Shown: positions 14,526 through 23,728, numbered from the stretch's first letter. The stretch is 64,000 nt of DNA from Woeseia sp. (GCA_021773015.1 JAJFKW010000001.1:2959305-3023304); one strand, 5' to 3'. A program made the numbers and translations. Notes: generated by a model from the letters alone, not told the origin.

Positions 14526-14640
14526 GTCATTTCCGAGATTCCGATTTGCTGGTCAGTAGCTGTGTGCTGAAATTGAGCGGAGAATAGTGGCCTAGATTAT
14601 TGCTTGTTTCGTTTTCCAGCTAAGTTGAGCGCAGATAGTA

Positions 14641-15030
14641 CTACGGCAATCGTGTCGTATTCCTGTCAATGAGTCGACCGGCAAGAACAAACGATAAAGC
14701 AATGGAACCAGCAATATCTACTAATACTACTTTGCGAATTTCATCGCCAAAGTCTCCCGACGAATAGGCAAGGAACACGAATGAAAGCATGCTGGTTATG
14801 CCAGCAATGCACGCCACTGTACGAACTGACGAGTTGAACGCCGAATACACAAGGAATGCGCCAAGCAATCCGAGCATAATTGCGCGGTGCCTCATCAGGA
14901 TGAGCAGGTTCGGATCGCCAACGGCAGTTCCATAAAGGCCAAAAATCTGTTCAGCGGAAATAGATCCAACGATGGGAAATAGATTGAGCGCGCCTACGGC
15001 CAGCAAGATTGCGAATACAAGTCTTTTCAT
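14641..15030 (-). CDS. Small four-helix membrane protein, unknown function
   Basis: A 129-residue protein from ATG 15030, four bases after the stop of the HXXEE gene; the open frame extends upstream to 15189 but that part overlaps the neighbour and looks spurious. It starts MKRLVFAILLAVGALNLFPIV and has four hydrophobic segments, with a conserved-looking DPNLLILMRHRAIMLGLLG motif between the first and second. I recognise the general look of a widespread small proteobacterial membrane protein but cannot give a function. It probably forms an operon with the HXXEE protein. Confidence 0.6.
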   Translation of the reverse strand: MKRLVFAILLAVGALNLFPIVGSISAEQIFGLYGTAVGDPNLLILMRHRAIMLGLLGAFLVYSAFNSSVRTVACIAGITSMLSFVFLAYSSGDFGDEIRKVVLVDIAGSIALSFVLAGRLIDRNTTRLP

Positions 15031-15034
15031 AAAA

Positions 15035-15445
15035 TCAGGCGGATAGTCCTTCGCGCCGTGAGTTACGGATGACGTCGTAGCCCAGCGCGATCGAAAACAA
15101 CAGCAGAAATGGTGCGGTATAGACGCCTGGGAAGTAACCTCGAGATGCCCACGCAAGCCAAATGTGTCCTGCGCCGTTACCGAACTCAAGCAGTACCCAA
15201 AACCACACTAATCCACGCCAATTTGAAGCGCTTCGGCGAATTGGGAATAGATAGGCCCAGATGCCAAACATGACAAGTGTCAAATTAATTGCGATGAAAC
15301 CAATTTCGACGTCGTCGCTGAGGAACTCGCTCGCAATACGCGCCGGCGCAAACACTTCCCACAACGAAAAAAAATACTCTTCAAGCGAGTGAATCATTTG
15401 CGTGATAATTAGAAACAGGAATAGTTTTTTTGCAGTTGTGTTCAT
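15035..15445 (-). CDS. HXXEE-domain membrane protein
   Basis: A 136-residue protein from ATG 15445 (an upstream ATG at 15499 adds 18 unlikely residues). The first helix ends in MIHSLEEYFFSLWEVF, which carries the H-x2-E-E motif that names the family. Further helices follow, with a LLEFGNGAGHIWLAW segment containing the second conserved His, then GVYTAPFLLLFSIALGYD. The conserved polar residues inside membrane segments suggest a membrane-embedded enzyme, but the family is uncharacterised. The next gene starts four bases after its stop. Confidence 0.75.
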   Translation of the reverse strand: MNTTAKKLFLFLIITQMIHSLEEYFFSLWEVFAPARIASEFLSDDVEIGFIAINLTLVMFGIWAYLFPIRRSASNWRGLVWFWVLLEFGNGAGHIWLAWASRGYFPGVYTAPFLLLFSIALGYDVIRNSRREGLSA

Positions 15446-15506
15446 AGATAAAGATAGCGAATTGGTATTACTCGTTCTACCTGGATAGTATCGTTGCACG
15501 TATTAA

Positions 15507-16226
15507 CTAGCGCATCGTCGTATAACTGTCGCTTGGTCTCATGCGTATTTCAATCCAGTCGATTGCGTTATCCTCAGTGTCGTACCAACCTTCGAATGTG
15601 ACTTCCGGCCAGTTATCCGGCGTAATGCGACAGGCCAAGGTGAATGAAATTCGATTTGCCACTTCGGGTACAAATCGGTTGGTATCGGTGAAATCACGAA
15701 GTACGCCTTCTTCAATCGGAACACACAATGACGATTTTGACGCTCCTGTACGAGGGTGGATAGAAGTAATAAAAGGATCTTGCATCACTAGCTCGCGGAA
15801 AAAGCCGTGAACGTCGATTTCGCCGTTGGGCAAGCCATGCTCAATTTGTTGATCTTCAAACGTAATTCTCGTGATGTAGTGGCTAAAGTCAGCAATAAGG
15901 CCATTCACAGGTCCTGCCTCGACAATGATTTCGGGACCACCTTCACATGTCGCGCGCACGACCAATTTGTTGACGTGGTAATAGTCGGACGACTCGTCGC
16001 CAACTTCTGCGGCCTCCGCGTCCAACGATTCGATCGAGAGCGCCGTTGCGCCCTCTCCTGGCGCGTAGTTCGTGCAGTCGTAGCGTTCACGCAGGCCACG
16101 GGCGATTGCCAGGTAGCCCGACTCTCGTTGCACGGACGACAAGAATTGCTCGGTGTCAATGTCCTCGGCGCCAGATGCATTCGTCAGCAGCGCGGAAGTG
16201 ATCACTAAATGAAGCGGCTTGAGCAT
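15507..16226 (-). CDS. Secreted hypothetical protein
   Basis: A 239-residue protein with an N-terminal signal peptide (LHLVITSALLTNASGA) and a mature domain with four Cys (in CTNYAPG, ATCEGG, SLCVPIEE and LACRITPD) that could make two disulfides in the periplasm. A strand-rich C-terminal half ends VTFEGWYDTEDNAIDWIEIRMR. I do not recognise a family. It is separated by about 60 bp from the HXXEE gene and about 80 bp from the VOC gene, so its transcription unit is uncertain. Confidence 0.55.
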   Translation of the reverse strand: MLKPLHLVITSALLTNASGAEDIDTEQFLSSVQRESGYLAIARGLRERYDCTNYAPGEGATALSIESLDAEAAEVGDESSDYYHVNKLVVRATCEGGPEIIVEAGPVNGLIADFSHYITRITFEDQQIEHGLPNGEIDVHGFFRELVMQDPFITSIHPRTGASKSSLCVPIEEGVLRDFTDTNRFVPEVANRISFTLACRITPDNWPEVTFEGWYDTEDNAIDWIEIRMRPSDSYTTMR

Positions 16227-16304
16227 TTCAGACCGAACTGTCCAGCGGATGAGATGTTTAGTATCTGGTCACTACGTCGTTAAAGCAAGAGCGCCACTCA
16301 TGCT

Positions 16305-16697
16305 TTAGCTGCATTCAACGAGGTCCCACAAGTTTCCGTAAAGGTCTCGAAACACGGCAACTGTGCCATATTCTTCATCGCTCGGATCACGTGCAAACTC
16401 TACGCCGTTTTTCAGATACTTCTTGTAGTCACGCCAGAAGTCGTCGGTGTAGAGAAACATGAAGACGCGGCCGCCAGTTTGATTACCGATACGCGATTGC
16501 TGCTGCTCGCCAACTGCTTTGGCGAGCAGTATTCGCGACTCCGTCGATCCAGGTGGGGCAACTACTACCCAGCGTTTGTCTTGTTCGGGCATGAACGTAT
16601 CGTCTATCAAATCAAAGCCCAGGCGTTGTGTATAGAACTGAATAGCTTCGTCGTAATCGCTAACCAACAAGGCTGTCAATCCGAGCGACTGGCTCAC
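16305..16697 (-). CDS. VOC (glyoxalase/bleomycin resistance) family protein
   Basis: A 130-residue protein with the two beta-alpha-beta-beta-beta halves of the VOC fold: first half LTALLVSDYDEAIQFYTQRLGFDL, second half FMFLYTDDFWRDYKKYLKNGVEF, closing with VAVFRDLYGNLWDLVE. The terminal DLYGNLWDLVE block carries the usual metal-ligand Glu. The family covers glyoxalases, dioxygenases and antibiotic-binding proteins; the substrate cannot be inferred. Its ATG overlaps the stop of the GFA-family gene by four bases (ATGA), so the two are translationally coupled. Confidence 0.88.
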   Translation of the reverse strand: MSQSLGLTALLVSDYDEAIQFYTQRLGFDLIDDTFMPEQDKRWVVVAPPGSTESRILLAKAVGEQQQSRIGNQTGGRVFMFLYTDDFWRDYKKYLKNGVEFARDPSDEEYGTVAVFRDLYGNLWDLVECS

Positions 16698-17134
16698 GAC
16701 TTTGTGCCCGACAAAAAATCTCTGATCGGCCGGCCGGGATAACTTGATATTTCATCGCTGATGCGACACCACGACAGAGCACGGTCGGTCCACCCCTCAA
16801 GCACAGGCCGGTATTTTTCTGGATTATCAAGGCTACTCAAGGATAAAAGTACGGTTTCTGGAAACCCTTCGCCGGACCATGCCAGTGGCGTACCGCATTT
16901 GCCGCAAAATTTTCGCTCGATTGTTCTGCCGCTGTCTGCTGCTTTAGAGTAGCAAGACAGCTCGCCAGCAATTACGCGGAAGTCCTGCTCGGGTGAAAAA
17001 ATAGCGACAGTAAACGCGCTCGCACTGCCTATTTGGCAGTCTCGGCAGTGACAGTAGTAGGCGCTGTCGACTTGAGGGCGTGCTTCATAGCGTACGGCAC
17101 CGCACAAGCAGCCGCCTGTTTCTGGATCTTCCAT
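16694..17134 (-). CDS. GFA family (glutathione-dependent formaldehyde-activating type) protein
   Basis: A 146-residue zinc protein. Cysteine motifs of the Mss4-like/GFA fold are present: GGCLCGAVRYEA, YYCHCRDCQ, and FCGKCGTPL, the last two binding the structural zinc. The C-terminal EGWTDRALSWCRI is also typical. Family members include proposed S-hydroxymethylglutathione synthases and centromere-protein-V relatives; the true reaction is unsettled. It is translationally coupled to the following VOC gene, which suggests a shared detoxification role, but that is inference. Confidence 0.88.
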   Translation of the reverse strand: MEDPETGGCLCGAVRYEARPQVDSAYYCHCRDCQIGSASAFTVAIFSPEQDFRVIAGELSCYSKAADSGRTIERKFCGKCGTPLAWSGEGFPETVLLSLSSLDNPEKYRPVLEGWTDRALSWCRISDEISSYPGRPIRDFLSGTKS

Positions 17135-17229
17135 GGTGAATTAGACCTTAACCTGTGCCTTGATCAGTACGTACGCAGTATCTTGCGGACTAAATTTAAA
17201 CGCAAATGTGATTCCGATATTCTGAATTT

Positions 17230-17700
17230 TCAGGAAGCATCTTGCGGATGCACATTGACCAGTAGTAGCTGCCATCGGTTGCCGCTGCGAATCCATACTT
17301 CAGCAAGCGCCGCAGAAGAGTTCGACTTTTCTTTATCAGGACCAATGTATGCCTCACTCATCGTGCGGCGTGTGAATGCGTAGTCACCCCGAATAACGAT
17401 TTCAATAACAACCGCATCGCGATCCCCAACTCGCCAGCCGTCTTCGAACCAACCTCTTACACCATCGACCCAGGATGTTTTGTCGTTAACCAAATTGCTG
17501 CCGACTGTCCACCTGCCAAAATCATCCGCCAACAGTGCGCCATAAGCGTCGGCCCCAGCCCCACCAATCGCAGTTGTATCGGAAAGCTGCTCCATCGCTT
17601 CAAGTACCTGCTGCTGATCTTGATTCCATACCTGTAGATCAGACGCCTGTGCCAGAGTGTATGCTCCGAGAAGGGCGACGGTTAAAAGTGTTTTTTTCAT
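17230..17700 (-). CDS. Exported SnoaL/DUF4440-like protein
   Basis: A 156-residue protein from ATG 17700, with a clear signal peptide (MKKTLLTVALLGAYTLAQA). The longer frame to 17817 overlaps the sulfotransferase gene and adds non-signal-like sequence. The mature part has the NTF2-like cone pattern: helix QVLEAMEQLS, ADAYGALLADDFGRWTVGSN, AVVIEIVIRGDYAFTRRTMSEAYIG, and the closing VWIRSGNRWQLLLVNVHP strand pair. Such proteins bind or convert small hydrophobic molecules, but many are uncharacterised. It lies 46 bp downstream of the sulfotransferase gene. Confidence 0.75.
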   Translation of the reverse strand: MKKTLLTVALLGAYTLAQASDLQVWNQDQQQVLEAMEQLSDTTAIGGAGADAYGALLADDFGRWTVGSNLVNDKTSWVDGVRGWFEDGWRVGDRDAVVIEIVIRGDYAFTRRTMSEAYIGPDKEKSNSSAALAEVWIRSGNRWQLLLVNVHPQDAS

Positions 17701-17746
17701 GCTATCCCCATAATTGCGACAAATCTTTACAATTGTCATTCGTGGT

Positions 17747-18655
17747 TTATACGTTTTCCCCCGTCGCCAGCCAATGGGCGCACTGTCCCCCCAGTTCATG
17801 AATGGCCCGCTGTTCATATGCTTTGCTGTCAGTATCGCTCAGCTGATCCCGCCAACGACCATTTATGCCTTTATTGATAAATGTCTTAGCGCCACCTTCC
17901 CAGAAAGCGCCGCCTAACGGGACCGTTTTTGCACCGTGCTCTTTCATATGGTCAAAACTGCAGTGCAGTAGAATATCGGCCCAGCGTTCTTCGGATATCG
18001 GAATATCGAGAAACGCCGCGAGTCGACGAATCTCCCCAGGCATGTCTTCCTTTAAATTTGCGAAATGCAGAAGGTGAACGTTTGGAAGATCTTTTACATC
18101 CCACCAAGTGCGAACGTTCTCCCAGAATGGCCACCACGGGTAACCGTCTCTCTCGATCCAAGTGCTCCAGTATTGCACTATTGAATCACAGGGTTTGCCG
18201 ATAGAAGGACCGACTCTACCTGGCGTGTCATTCAATGCGGCATACCAATTTTCATTGGCGTTGACGTGATGGTTGTACTGGCTCCACAAAACGTCGCGAG
18301 CGTCTCTTCCTATGTAGACATACTTTGCCTGCGGGGAAAATACAAGCGCGTCGACGGGTAGATGAGTCTTGAGAAATCGGCGGTGTGTTTGCGCTGCAAC
18401 AGCCGATAATTTTACTTCCTTGGGTGGAATACGAAGATCCATCCAAGGGGACATTTCCGCAGTTTCGAGATCTTCCGCACCATCGAAAAGTAGCTGCGCA
18501 ATGATTTGTTGGACCCAAGTAGTTCCTGCCTTGCCCCAAGTGGCGACCACTATGTCGTCATCTCTGAAGTCGAAATCATTCCAGATCGTGGAGTCAAAAT
18601 GATGATTATGAAATTCACGCGTTTTTTGCGGCCAATCATGTTCGCTATTTGTCAT
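17747..18655 (-). CDS. Sulfotransferase domain protein
   Basis: A 302-residue cytosolic-type sulfotransferase. The 5'-phosphosulfate loop is ATWGKAGTTWVQQIIAQL (near residue 40), a catalytic-region histidine lies in FLKTHLPVDAL, and the 3'-phosphate site is YIGRDARDVLWSQYNHH. The C-terminal INKGINGRWRDQLS matches the RKGxxGDWxxxF motif that contacts PAPS. It should transfer sulfate from PAPS to a hydroxyl of an unknown small molecule. No PAPS-synthesis gene is nearby. It may be co-transcribed with the SnoaL-like gene. Confidence 0.9.
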   Translation of the reverse strand: MTNSEHDWPQKTREFHNHHFDSTIWNDFDFRDDDIVVATWGKAGTTWVQQIIAQLLFDGAEDLETAEMSPWMDLRIPPKEVKLSAVAAQTHRRFLKTHLPVDALVFSPQAKYVYIGRDARDVLWSQYNHHVNANENWYAALNDTPGRVGPSIGKPCDSIVQYWSTWIERDGYPWWPFWENVRTWWDVKDLPNVHLLHFANLKEDMPGEIRRLAAFLDIPISEERWADILLHCSFDHMKEHGAKTVPLGGAFWEGGAKTFINKGINGRWRDQLSDTDSKAYEQRAIHELGGQCAHWLATGENV

Positions 18656-18860
18656 TACAATTCTCTGTTTGTGTAGACGTGGCTCAACTCGGTTACGTCA
18701 TTGCTAACGCATGGTTCATGAATTTTGTATATCCATGTCGAAACATTGGTTAGACCAGTATCGATATCGAAGCAAAACGCATGGCTAATCGTGCTTGGCG
18801 AACGATTGCTCGTAAAAATATATAACCTGCATCTTATTCGTGGGTCGTTCCAATAATTTT

Positions 18861-19328
18861 TTATTCTAATTGTTTAGCGGCGCCATTGCGGGTCAGAATC
18901 ATCACGACCCAATCCATCGCCACTAGCGGCGCGCCATCAACATTGCCGCGAAGCTGAAAGCTCAAGTAACCGCGGTCGTTGCGTTTCGATGACAGGCGTC
19001 TGCTAATCAATGTCACGTTGCCGTCCAGCGGTTCGCCTGGGTACCAGGGCCGCAACCATTTGAGGCTGTCAATCCCTGGCGCGCCGATTGCCCATGAATC
19101 TAATAACACTTCTCGACAAAACGCGCCAAAGCACAGTAGCTGCGTCTGAAAACCCGATGCGACCAGCCCGCCAAAATGTGTCTCGCTCGCTTCGTTTTCG
19201 TCCAGATGAAAGCGCTGCGGATCGTAGCTTGCGGCAAATTCCATTATTTCATTGGCAGTAAGACCGGCAATACGAAAGTCGAATTCGAACCCGGCGTGGA
19301 AATCTTCGTAGCATTTTCTCGATATCAC
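18861..19328 (-). CDS. MaoC-family hydratase/dehydratase
   Basis: A 155-residue single hot-dog-domain protein. Motifs: the N-terminal YEDFHAGFEFDF, the hydratase-2 active-site segment ASYDPQRFHLDE (Asp and His spaced D-x4-H), followed by GGLVASGFQTQLLCF, and the second-half WLRPWYPGEPLDGNVTLISRR. MaoC-like enzymes hydrate enoyl-CoA or enoyl-ACP intermediates; the substrate is not predictable. It is flanked by AT-rich gaps of about 200 bp on both sides in which I see no gene. Confidence 0.88.
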   Translation of the reverse strand: MISRKCYEDFHAGFEFDFRIAGLTANEIMEFAASYDPQRFHLDENEASETHFGGLVASGFQTQLLCFGAFCREVLLDSWAIGAPGIDSLKWLRPWYPGEPLDGNVTLISRRLSSKRNDRGYLSFQLRGNVDGAPLVAMDWVVMILTRNGAAKQLE

Positions 19329-19558
19329 TGAATGGACTGCCGCAGGGTTTCTGTGATTTTAGGGAGCACGAAAATCTAATGTTTGCGTTGAGTGACTGTA
19401 ATTAGAGCAGAGTTTCATAGGGCAGCAGGTTACCTTCTTTCGGCGGGGTGCTGATTCCCAAAACAAAATCTATTGATCTCTATGGCAACAAATACACACA
19501 CCGTTTCGTCAGTGACATTAAAGGTCAGCGCTGCAATAAGATTTTCCCTGCCAGTATT

Positions 19559-19957
19559 CTACCAAAATGTAAAGGCCCACCAAGCTACAACAAATGCGCC
19601 AACCAAGAAATCAAAAATTGCGCACATCGGTGGGAACCAACGAAGCATCGGTGTTTTAACTTTGCCAAAATGATGCAGCAAATCCCATGTTCCGTGAATG
19701 AAGTAGCCTACTGCGATCCATAAGATCGAATATACCAACCCTAGAATGGATGCAGTAAAGACAATGAGAACGAAGGGAAGTTCGACATTGCCAAATTTCG
19801 CGCCAGCAGGTGTTAGCGCTGCACCGCCGTACACACAGGCCGTTAGCGCCAAAAAAAGCGCAAATACTTCTGGCAGATATTTGCCCGAAAGAACGTGTGT
19901 AACAACAATGAACGATGCTGCGAGCGCGACGGAAATCATGACTATTTTCGGTTTCAC
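19559..19957 (-). CDS. Four-helix membrane protein, DUF6010-like
   Basis: A 132-residue membrane protein with about four helices. The distinctive third-fourth helix region reads LWIAVGYFIHGTWDLLHHFGK, then RWFPPMCAIFDFLVGAFV, where the His-rich WDLLHH and the P-P-x-C-x-x-F-D motif resemble the DUF6010 family as I recall it. Function is unknown. The ATG at 19957 is preceded by an ordinary spacer. It stands alone on the minus strand between the MaoC and the secreted hypothetical gene. Confidence 0.55.
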   Translation of the reverse strand: MKPKIVMISVALAASFIVVTHVLSGKYLPEVFALFLALTACVYGGAALTPAGAKFGNVELPFVLIVFTASILGLVYSILWIAVGYFIHGTWDLLHHFGKVKTPMLRWFPPMCAIFDFLVGAFVVAWWAFTFW

Positions 19958-20230
19958 ATATGTTTACCGAGCATCACAGAAAGGAAAAGTAACGGCCAAT
20001 ATGGCGCAGAATTGGCGTTCAGTATCTAGCTGGCAACACGCGATTGCAATAGTGACGTCGAACCAAGCCAATGAGTAATCTATGCAGATTCGCCGAATCT
20101 TGATAACGACAGACTGGCCACCTCGGATGCCGTTCCAATAGTATTTTGTGAGGCTCTCGTGCATTCGGTAAGTTCGCGTACCGTCGTAGTAGCACCTTGA
20201 TAGCTTTCTGCCATCTCAGGGTTACGTCAG

Positions 20231-20797
20231 TCAATCTGGCTGAGCATCACCAGAAAAATACTTGGACGGATCGAAACCAACAACCGCAATCCGATCTTCG
20301 GGTAGCACATTAGAATTGCGCGCAACTATTTTCCCGTCAACCAGATCGTAGCCATACTTTTCGTCTTCCGCACCGTATGCCCTTAAGTAATAATTGTAAG
20401 TCCAGACCAGAAAGTGGGCGCCACGGGCATGGCCAAGTTGGTGGGCGCGATGGGCTAAATGAAAGGCAACTATGTGGTTTTCTGTCCCGAGGCTTCGATA
20501 CTTGCCGTCTTTGGTTTGCCATTTCGTCGTGTGATGAAGAATCACCGCGGCATTCATATAGTCATTCGCAGTTTTGATCTCGCCATCGACAAGGAGACGC
20601 ATCACCGCAAATCGCCGCGCACGTTCCTCCTGTAGCGTAGGAACGATTTCTCTTTTCATGTTTTCTGCAGACCTTGCTGCTTGATCTTGCAAGATGAGTT
20701 CGCTGAGCTCCATAGAATCAGTAGCGTCCGCAGAACCGAGAGTCAAGATCGACAGCAAGACGGAAACCACAAAAAAGTGCATGGTGTTGCGTGTCAT
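20231..20797 (-). CDS. Exported hypothetical protein
   Basis: A 188-residue protein with a signal peptide (MHFFVVSVLLSILTLGSADA) and an all-helical mature domain. It contains a QDQAARSAENM start, a run of His and Tyr in YMNAAVILHHTTKW and AFHLAHRAHQLGHARGAHFL, and a W-T-Y-N-Y-Y-L-R segment. The ILQDQAAR opening resembles DUF6624-type proteins, but I cannot confirm that. Possibly periplasmic. It is not obviously linked to the sortase two-component genes 190 bp away. Confidence 0.5.
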   Translation of the reverse strand: MTRNTMHFFVVSVLLSILTLGSADATDSMELSELILQDQAARSAENMKREIVPTLQEERARRFAVMRLLVDGEIKTANDYMNAAVILHHTTKWQTKDGKYRSLGTENHIVAFHLAHRAHQLGHARGAHFLVWTYNYYLRAYGAEDEKYGYDLVDGKIVARNSNVLPEDRIAVVGFDPSKYFSGDAQPD

Positions 20798-20986
20798 AGT
20801 GAATCTCCATTACGTGCTTGCACTCTGTGTCACGCGCGATATTTTGAATCGGCAATAGAGGATGTTTTTGAGCGTGCCCTACACTCTCAATCTAACTATC
20901 CTCGCGACAAAGCAATAATACGCTGAACTTCCTGACTCAAAGACGATTTTCCAGCGACCCAAGGCGGGTCGGGAATAATACTACTG

Positions 20987-23011
20987 CTAATTTTGCGGGT
21001 TGGAAATGGGTATTCGAATCTCGAATTTTACGCCGTCATTCGTGTTGTCGGCGGTGATTGAACCGCCATGCCCTTCCGCAATAAGTTTCGAGATATTTAA
21101 TCCCAGTCCCAAATTATCCTGATCATCTTTGTCGCGCACCGATACCATAGATTCAAACAATCGGTGGCGCATCTTGTCGGGTAGCGGCGGCCCCGGGTTT
21201 GAGACGCAAACGACGGCATCTTTTTCGTCGGTCGTCAACGTAATTGATATTTCATCACCCTCTGCGCTGAAATCAATTGCATTGTCAATTAGCTTGTCAA
21301 GCATCTGTACAACTAATTCAGGTGAACCAAGGATGTGTATTCCTGCATTTACTCCAGCGAATGAAAATGCTCTTTCAGTCCATGTCGCCTGATAGGCATC
21401 CGTCGCAGATGAGAGTACGCGGTTTATGTCAAAGCGCTCTGCCTCGACGTGCTCCATCAGTTGTTCGACGCGATTTGCCTCACTCATTGCACTGAGTATT
21501 TTCTGAAGTCGTTTTGCGCCGGAACGCGCTCGTTCTGTATATTCTCGGGACTGATCTGACAGCGGCTCGTGATCAAGATTTTCCAATGATGATGTGACGA
21601 TCGTTAATGGCGTGCGCATTTCATGCGAGAGTTTCGAGGCTAGTGAGCGTAGGTACTCGTTGTAGCTGGCAAGTTGCTGTAGAACACTCGAGAAAGTCCG
21701 TGATAGGTCGCCGATTTCATCAGCGGCACCGGAGCTTGGAAGCTCCATTGGCGATGCAACATCGTCCAGAGCATGATCAGCGGCATGACTCAATTTTCGA
21801 ATTCGCAGTGACAGCCAACTAGCGTAACCAAGCAACGCGGCCGCAGCCCCAACGGTGGCCAGCATTGTCAGTGCAATGAGTCGCATTAGTGATTCATTCG
21901 TCAGGCTCAGTATCGCGTCGGTATCTTGTTGCAGTATGAGCGCTCCAGTCTGCACGCTGCCAGACCAAATAGGCTGCGCAACGGCAACAACCGCTCTTCC
22001 TGTGTCTTCATTGCGAAACCATTTCGTCGACGATTCTCCGTTGAGTGCTCGCGCAACATAATCTTGATTTTCCCTGCCGCTAGCGCTTGGTTCAGCTAGT
22101 AGGGGCGAATCACCGCGTTCCAAGAGTAGTCGGTACGCAAGCAATTGCCAGCCGCGGGGCACCAATGAATACTCATTGTCGCGGATTGCCGGATTCAAAT
22201 CGCCCGCCAGGGCGACACGCCAACCAGAGATATTCGTCACCATCAACCTCAATCCATCATTTGCATATCCGTCGGCTACAGACGTCAGCAGAGAGGATGA
22301 CGTAATCAGAAAACCTGGCAGGTTACGTTGGTAGGACCGGCTAGTAATCGCTTTTCCTGCGGATACATTGTTTACCTCTATTCCGATCCGTGAAGAAATG
22401 AAACTTCGTGGAATTCGTGCCTCCAGTTGATAGCCTGTCGGCGTGTCCTGCCAGCGTGCTGCGATTCTATTTTCGACAATCGACTGTGTACCGATGGTTC
22501 TCGTCGCCGTGACGGCGCCAGGCGCTTCTGTCGAAAAAACGATACGGACGGATTGCGAGGAATCGCCGGTGGTCACGAGGGAGATATGGTCGACCTGACT
22601 GGCTGGTGCGTTGGCGTTGGCGTACACGATCGCGTTGTCACGAACTTCGACGTATAAAAACACATGCTGCCGGTTGACGCTGACGATGTAGTCAATGTCA
22701 CCGTCCGCGCCTCGCATGCTGCGCATCGACCGTCGATCGAGCGGCCAATCGTCGAAGTATCCATCAATACTCGGTGCTTGCGAAAGCGGGTGTCCGTAGA
22801 TCTGGTCGCCATTGACAGTTGCGGCACCCTCGGCGAGCAATTCGTCCGGAAATTGAGCAAATGAATCTGCGATCGCTTGCGCCGTGCCGTTGAGCAGTTG
22901 CCGCTGCCCATTCCGCAGAGCTGTTTCTGTTTCTTTAACGAACTGACAGCCGGCCCATGGTAAAACCAACGTCAGGAGACTGACCAGTAACAGTTGACGT
23001 CGTAGATTCAT
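20987..23011 (-). CDS. pdsS: Proteobacterial dedicated sortase system histidine kinase
   Basis: A 674-residue membrane sensor kinase. Layout: first membrane helix (about 6-21); a large periplasmic sensor whose residues 63-215 look like a CBM9/DOMON-type carbohydrate-binding fold (SIDGYFDDWPLD ... YQLEARIPRSFI); second helix (about 378-400); HAMP-like linker; dimerisation domain with phosphoacceptor His463 (LSHEMRTPLT); N box DNAIDFS; G boxes VSNPGPPLP and LGLGLNISK. This is the architecture of the TIGR03785 kinase that accompanies class GN sortases. It follows the response-regulator gene after 24 bp. Confidence 0.9.
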   Translation of the reverse strand: MNLRRQLLLVSLLTLVLPWAGCQFVKETETALRNGQRQLLNGTAQAIADSFAQFPDELLAEGAATVNGDQIYGHPLSQAPSIDGYFDDWPLDRRSMRSMRGADGDIDYIVSVNRQHVFLYVEVRDNAIVYANANAPASQVDHISLVTTGDSSQSVRIVFSTEAPGAVTATRTIGTQSIVENRIAARWQDTPTGYQLEARIPRSFISSRIGIEVNNVSAGKAITSRSYQRNLPGFLITSSSLLTSVADGYANDGLRLMVTNISGWRVALAGDLNPAIRDNEYSLVPRGWQLLAYRLLLERGDSPLLAEPSASGRENQDYVARALNGESSTKWFRNEDTGRAVVAVAQPIWSGSVQTGALILQQDTDAILSLTNESLMRLIALTMLATVGAAAALLGYASWLSLRIRKLSHAADHALDDVASPMELPSSGAADEIGDLSRTFSSVLQQLASYNEYLRSLASKLSHEMRTPLTIVTSSLENLDHEPLSDQSREYTERARSGAKRLQKILSAMSEANRVEQLMEHVEAERFDINRVLSSATDAYQATWTERAFSFAGVNAGIHILGSPELVVQMLDKLIDNAIDFSAEGDEISITLTTDEKDAVVCVSNPGPPLPDKMRHRLFESMVSVRDKDDQDNLGLGLNISKLIAEGHGGSITADNTNDGVKFEIRIPISNPQN

Positions 23012-23035
23012 ATTGTTCGGTTGGCGCTCCCCGCG

Positions 23036-23728
23036 CTAGGCCTCCAGCCATCGATATCCCATTCCGTAAACGGTTTCTACGGCATCGAATGATTCGTCAA
23101 TTGCCACAAACTTTCTGCGAATACGTTTGACGTGAGAGGTAATTGTGTTGTCATCGAGAACGGCCTGAGCAGCGTCCATTAGTTGCTGACGGTTTTTGAC
23201 GTGACCGGGATATCGTGCCAATGCATGCACCATCCAAAACTCAGTCAGCGTTAAACCGACCGGCGTATCTTTCCAGCGAACCGTCATACGATCGATATCG
23301 AGCTCAAGGTGGCCGCGCTGTACTCGATTGTCGGCGTTATTCGGTGCCTGAATCGCGTCCATACGTCGAAATAGCGCGGCGACTCGTGCCATGAGATGCG
23401 GCAAACTAATGTCTTTGGTGAGGTAGTCGTCCGCGCCCAGACGCAGACCGGATACCGCATCGAATTCACTGTCGCGAGCGGTCAGAAAGATGATCGGCAA
23501 ATCAGCAGACCGACTCCGGAGTTCGCGGCACAGTTCGAAACCACCCTCAATTTCATCCTTCAGATTAATATCGATTAGCACCAAATTCGGCAGCCGTGCG
23601 GCAAATGCGTCAATTGCAGGCTGCCGGGCTTCGTACATATCAACGCTGTAGCCTTCGCGGCGAAAGGCAGCGGCGTAGTTTTCGCGGATGGCCGCTTCGT
23701 CTTCAACAATGGCAATTCGTTTGGACAT
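23036..23728 (-). CDS. pdsR: Proteobacterial dedicated sortase system response regulator
   Basis: An OmpR-type response regulator of 230 residues from ATG 23728 (MSKRIAIVEDEA); an in-frame ATG 39 bases upstream is possible. The receiver domain has the acidic pair ED, phospho-acceptor Asp53 (LVLIDINLKD), the LTARD switch and the K of YLTKD. The winged-helix DNA-binding domain ends DNTITSHVKRIRRKF ... VYGMGYRW. It is the TIGR03787-type partner of the adjacent kinase. It is divergent from the sorted-protein gene across about 126 bp, so it may control that promoter directly. Confidence 0.92.
   Translation of the reverse strand: MSKRIAIVEDEAAIRENYAAAFRREGYSVDMYEARQPAIDAFAARLPNLVLIDINLKDEIEGGFELCRELRSRSADLPIIFLTARDSEFDAVSGLRLGADDYLTKDISLPHLMARVAALFRRMDAIQAPNNADNRVQRGHLELDIDRMTVRWKDTPVGLTLTEFWMVHALARYPGHVKNRQQLMDAAQAVLDDNTITSHVKRIRRKFVAIDESFDAVETVYGMGYRWLEA

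Noticed and set aside
18656-18860. AT-rich gap as a possible horizontal-transfer scar
   Set aside because: No repeats, integrase or tRNA nearby; it is consistent with an ordinary promoter region.
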